This document shows positions 62,328 through 64,000 of a stretch of DNA of 64,000 bases, one piece after another. Each line of letters begins with the position of its first letter. The first letter of the stretch is position 1. A model generated the notes under the pieces. That model was not told where the DNA came from and did not search any database. It saw only the letters and a program-made list of their open reading frames with translations. The position numbers and the translations under genes were made by a program. This DNA comes from Elusimicrobiota bacterium (lineage in GTDB: Bacteria; Elusimicrobiota; Elusimicrobia; FEN-1173). Location: positions 2,666,001-2,730,000 of the forward strand of contig JADKHR010000001.1 in the NCBI GenBank assembly GCA_016721625.1, in the 5' to 3' direction.

Positions 62328-62666
62328 ATGAACCCATACGAAAGTCTGATGAAAATCCCGCCCAATAACGTGGCGGACGTTCTGCGGCGTTTGACGGGGC
62401 TCGCTTCGGGCAAGCCCGAGGAAGCCCCGCTTCTGACTCTCTATCTGTCCAACGGGGCTTCCGTGGCGGGGGTTCTGCTTCAGTTTAGGAAAGACCACGC
62501 CCAACAGTTCGTCGTGACGGTGGGACATTTCAAGAACACCGACGGAGCGGCGGAGGCCCTGAGTTTCGTTCCTTTGTCCCAGATCTCGGCGGTGACCATT
62601 CATCACCCGTTGCGACTGGCCTCGGTGTTGACGGAACCGACCGCCGCCGACACCCAGGAACCATGA
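62328..62666 (+). CDS. Small hypothetical protein between sucC and sucD, possible Sm-like fold
   Basis: The 112-residue protein has no family that I recognise. The middle reads LLTLYLSNGASVAGVLLQF, then FVVTVGHFKN and LSFVPLSQISAVTIHH, a run of five predicted strands with the glycine placement seen in Sm/Hfq-like barrels; this is an inference from pattern only. ATG 62328 follows AAGGAG at 9 bases; the alternative ATG 62301 has no ribosome-binding site. Its stop overlaps the sucD start by 4 bases, so it is translated with the succinyl-CoA synthetase subunits. Confidence 0.75.
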   Translation: MNPYESLMKIPPNNVADVLRRLTGLASGKPEEAPLLTLYLSNGASVAGVLLQFRKDHAQQFVVTVGHFKNTDGAAEALSFVPLSQISAVTIHHPLRLASVLTEPTAADTQEP

Positions 62667-63568
62667 GCATCCTGATCGATCGCGACACCCGGGTCATCGT
62701 CCAGGGAATCACGGGGGCGGCCGGGTCCTTCCACGCCAAAGCCTGCCGGGACTATGGCACCCAGGTGGTCGGAGGGGTGACGCCGGGGAAAGGGGGCTCC
62801 AACCTCGACGGCATCCCTGTTTTCAATACGGTGAAAGAAGCGGTGAAGGAAACGGGAGCCACGGCCTCGATCCTTTTTGTTCCGCCTCCCTTCGCGGCCG
62901 ACGCCGTTCTGGAGGCGGCGGACGCGGGGGTAGGCCTGCTCCTCTGCATCACCGAAGGGATCCCGGTGTTGGACATGGCTCGCGTGAAGGCGACTCTCAA
63001 AGGGACCGGCGCCCGGTTGATCGGTCCCAACGGCCCGGGAGTCATTACCCCGGGGGACGAACGGCGGCCCGGTTGCAAGATCGGGATCATGCCCGGGTAC
63101 ATCCACAAACCCGGGCGCATCGGCGTCGTTTCCCGGTCGGGCACTCTGACCTACGAGGCGGTCTGGCAATTGACCCAGCGCGGCATCGGCCAATCCACGG
63201 TGCTCGGGATCGGGGGAGACCCGGTTCAGGGGTCTACGTTCGTGGACATTTTGGAGCTTTTCGAAAAAGACGCGGACACCGACGCCGTCTTGATGATCGG
63301 GGAGATCGGCGGGTCGGCGGAGGAGGACGCGGCGATGTTTTTCAAGAAAAAAATGTCCAAGCCCCTTTTCGCCTTCATCGCCGGGCGCACCGCCCCGGAG
63401 GGCCGGCGCATGGGACACGCCGGGGCCATCGTGGACGCGGGCGACGGGCAGGCCTCTCACGGCTCGGCGGCGGAAAAGCGCGCGACGCTGGAAGCGGCCG
63501 GCGTCAAAGTCATCGACTCTCCGGCGGACATGGGAGAAATGGTTTTAAAAATGGTCCGAGGGTCTTGA
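62663..63568 (+). CDS. sucD: Succinyl-CoA synthetase alpha subunit
   Basis: The 301-residue subunit has the CoA-binding start VIVQGITGAAGSFHAKACRDYGT, GGVTPGKGG, RLIGPNGPGVI and the phosphorylated histidine in RRMGHAGAIV. It completes the SucCD enzyme. It begins within the stop of the small gene upstream. Length is normal and the frame is intact. Confidence 0.96.
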   Translation: MSILIDRDTRVIVQGITGAAGSFHAKACRDYGTQVVGGVTPGKGGSNLDGIPVFNTVKEAVKETGATASILFVPPPFAADAVLEAADAGVGLLLCITEGIPVLDMARVKATLKGTGARLIGPNGPGVITPGDERRPGCKIGIMPGYIHKPGRIGVVSRSGTLTYEAVWQLTQRGIGQSTVLGIGGDPVQGSTFVDILELFEKDADTDAVLMIGEIGGSAEEDAAMFFKKKMSKPLFAFIAGRTAPEGRRMGHAGAIVDAGDGQASHGSAAEKRATLEAAGVKVIDSPADMGEMVLKMVRGS

Positions 63569-63576
63569 CGGCCCGC

Positions 63577-64000
63577 ATGCCTCCCGCCGGGCCGCCCATC
63601 GTTTCTCTCGGCCGCGCCGTTTGCGGCACCTACGCGGAGGCGAGCGAGCGGGAATGGTTGGAAACCAACGGGCGGGGCGGTTACGCCATGGGCCCCGTGT
63701 CGGGGGGGACCACGCGCCGTTACCACGGGCTTCTGACCGTCGCCCGCCGTCCCCCCCTGGACCGTTTCCAGCTCGTCAACCGGGTGGAAGAAGCGGTGAT
63801 CCGGGGCGGGAGCCGCGTGGACCTCTCCTGTCAGCAATACCCCGACGTCGTTCACCCCCAAGGCGCCGAACGGCTCGAATCCTTCCGCCTGGACCCTTTC
63901 CCGACCTGGACCTACGATTGGGGCGAAGGAAAACTGGAAAAATCTTTTTTTCTCCGCTACGGCGAAGACACCGGGGTTTTGACCTACCGGCTCCTTTCGG
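63577..64000 (+). CDS. Glycogen debranching enzyme, N-terminal part (runs off the window)
   Basis: The open frame continues past the window end. It begins with the glycogen-debranching N-terminal pattern: EWLETNGRGGYAMGPVSGG, TTRRYHGLL and FQLVNRVEEAVI. These enzymes pair this domain with a C-terminal glucosidase of the GH133 type. ATG 63577 follows sucD by 8 bases; TTG 63565 in the same frame is an alternative. I cannot see the catalytic domain. Confidence 0.88.
   Translation, partial: MPPAGPPIVSLGRAVCGTYAEASEREWLETNGRGGYAMGPVSGGTTRRYHGLLTVARRPPLDRFQLVNRVEEAVIRGGSRVDLSCQQYPDVVHPQGAERLESFRLDPFPTWTYDWGEGKLEKSFFLRYGEDTGVLTYRLLS

Noticed and set aside
1..64000. CRISPR arrays, tRNA and rRNA genes
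   Set aside because: I looked for regularly spaced repeats and cloverleaf or rRNA signatures in the intergenic regions and saw none.

Overview
The window is about 64 kb of a GC-rich bacterial chromosome with dense, mostly minus-strand operons. The organism is probably a free-living, respiring Gram-negative bacterium. It has TolQ/TolR/TonB-type envelope proteins, cytochrome bd oxidase, ferredoxin-dependent 2-oxoacid oxidoreductase, the MEP isoprenoid pathway (long-form IspG) and type IV pilin. Four large secreted proteins end in a FlgD-like C-terminal domain. That domain and the style of the pilin recall Elusimicrobiota, but this assignment is tentative. I saw no rRNA, tRNA or CRISPR array.

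Layout. 1-6.9 kb is a nitrogen and respiration block: the start of one amt gene, a DUF4143 ATPase cassette, cydB, cydA, a PII gene and a second amt. 6.9-12.7 kb holds an E1-like/nitroreductase fusion, a thiolase and two SAM methyltransferases. 12.8-17.8 kb holds a HigBA cassette, an ArsB/SLC13-type permease and a KimA-like permease with a terminator-bearing leader. 18-28 kb is an operon of three large secreted proteins (glycosidase, beta-helix, beta-propeller). 28.1-30.5 kb is a transposon with 27-bp inverted ends between two copies of a pilin gene. 30.5-46.3 kb is housekeeping: TonB/ExbBD, CstA, YchF, NadE, a GAF-GAF-ANTAR regulator, Dps, NamZ, an rRNA methylase, an AI-2E permease and IspG. 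46.7-50.7 kb holds an exosortase-associated acyltransferase and a type III polyketide synthase operon. 50.9-55.9 kb is one giant malectin/GH144-like protein. 56-64 kb is central metabolism: TrxB, KorAB flanked by two CBS proteins, SucCD and a glycogen-debranching enzyme start.

How the genes work together. The most interesting circuit is nitrogen control. Both amt genes follow a sigma70 promoter, an RNA hairpin beginning at the predicted +1 whose six-base loop has A at position 1 and G at position 4, a second hairpin overlapping an intrinsic terminator, and then the ribosome-binding site. This is the layout bound by ANTAR antiterminators, and an ANTAR protein with two GAF sensor domains is encoded at 39.2-40.5 kb.

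A second theme is gene mobility. The DUF4143 ATPase and the HigBA pair each sit directly behind an intact host gene and are followed, 3-4 bases after the cassette's last stop codon, by a second copy of that host gene's 3' end (128 bp and 187 bp). This looks like insertion with long target duplication. A third accessory element, the pilin transposon, is flanked by direct repeats of about 615 bp.

Data quality. Ten otherwise intact genes carry twelve single-step frameshifts, mostly in short homopolymers and including sucC and korA. I read these as residual sequencing errors rather than decay, and give the gene bounds across them.
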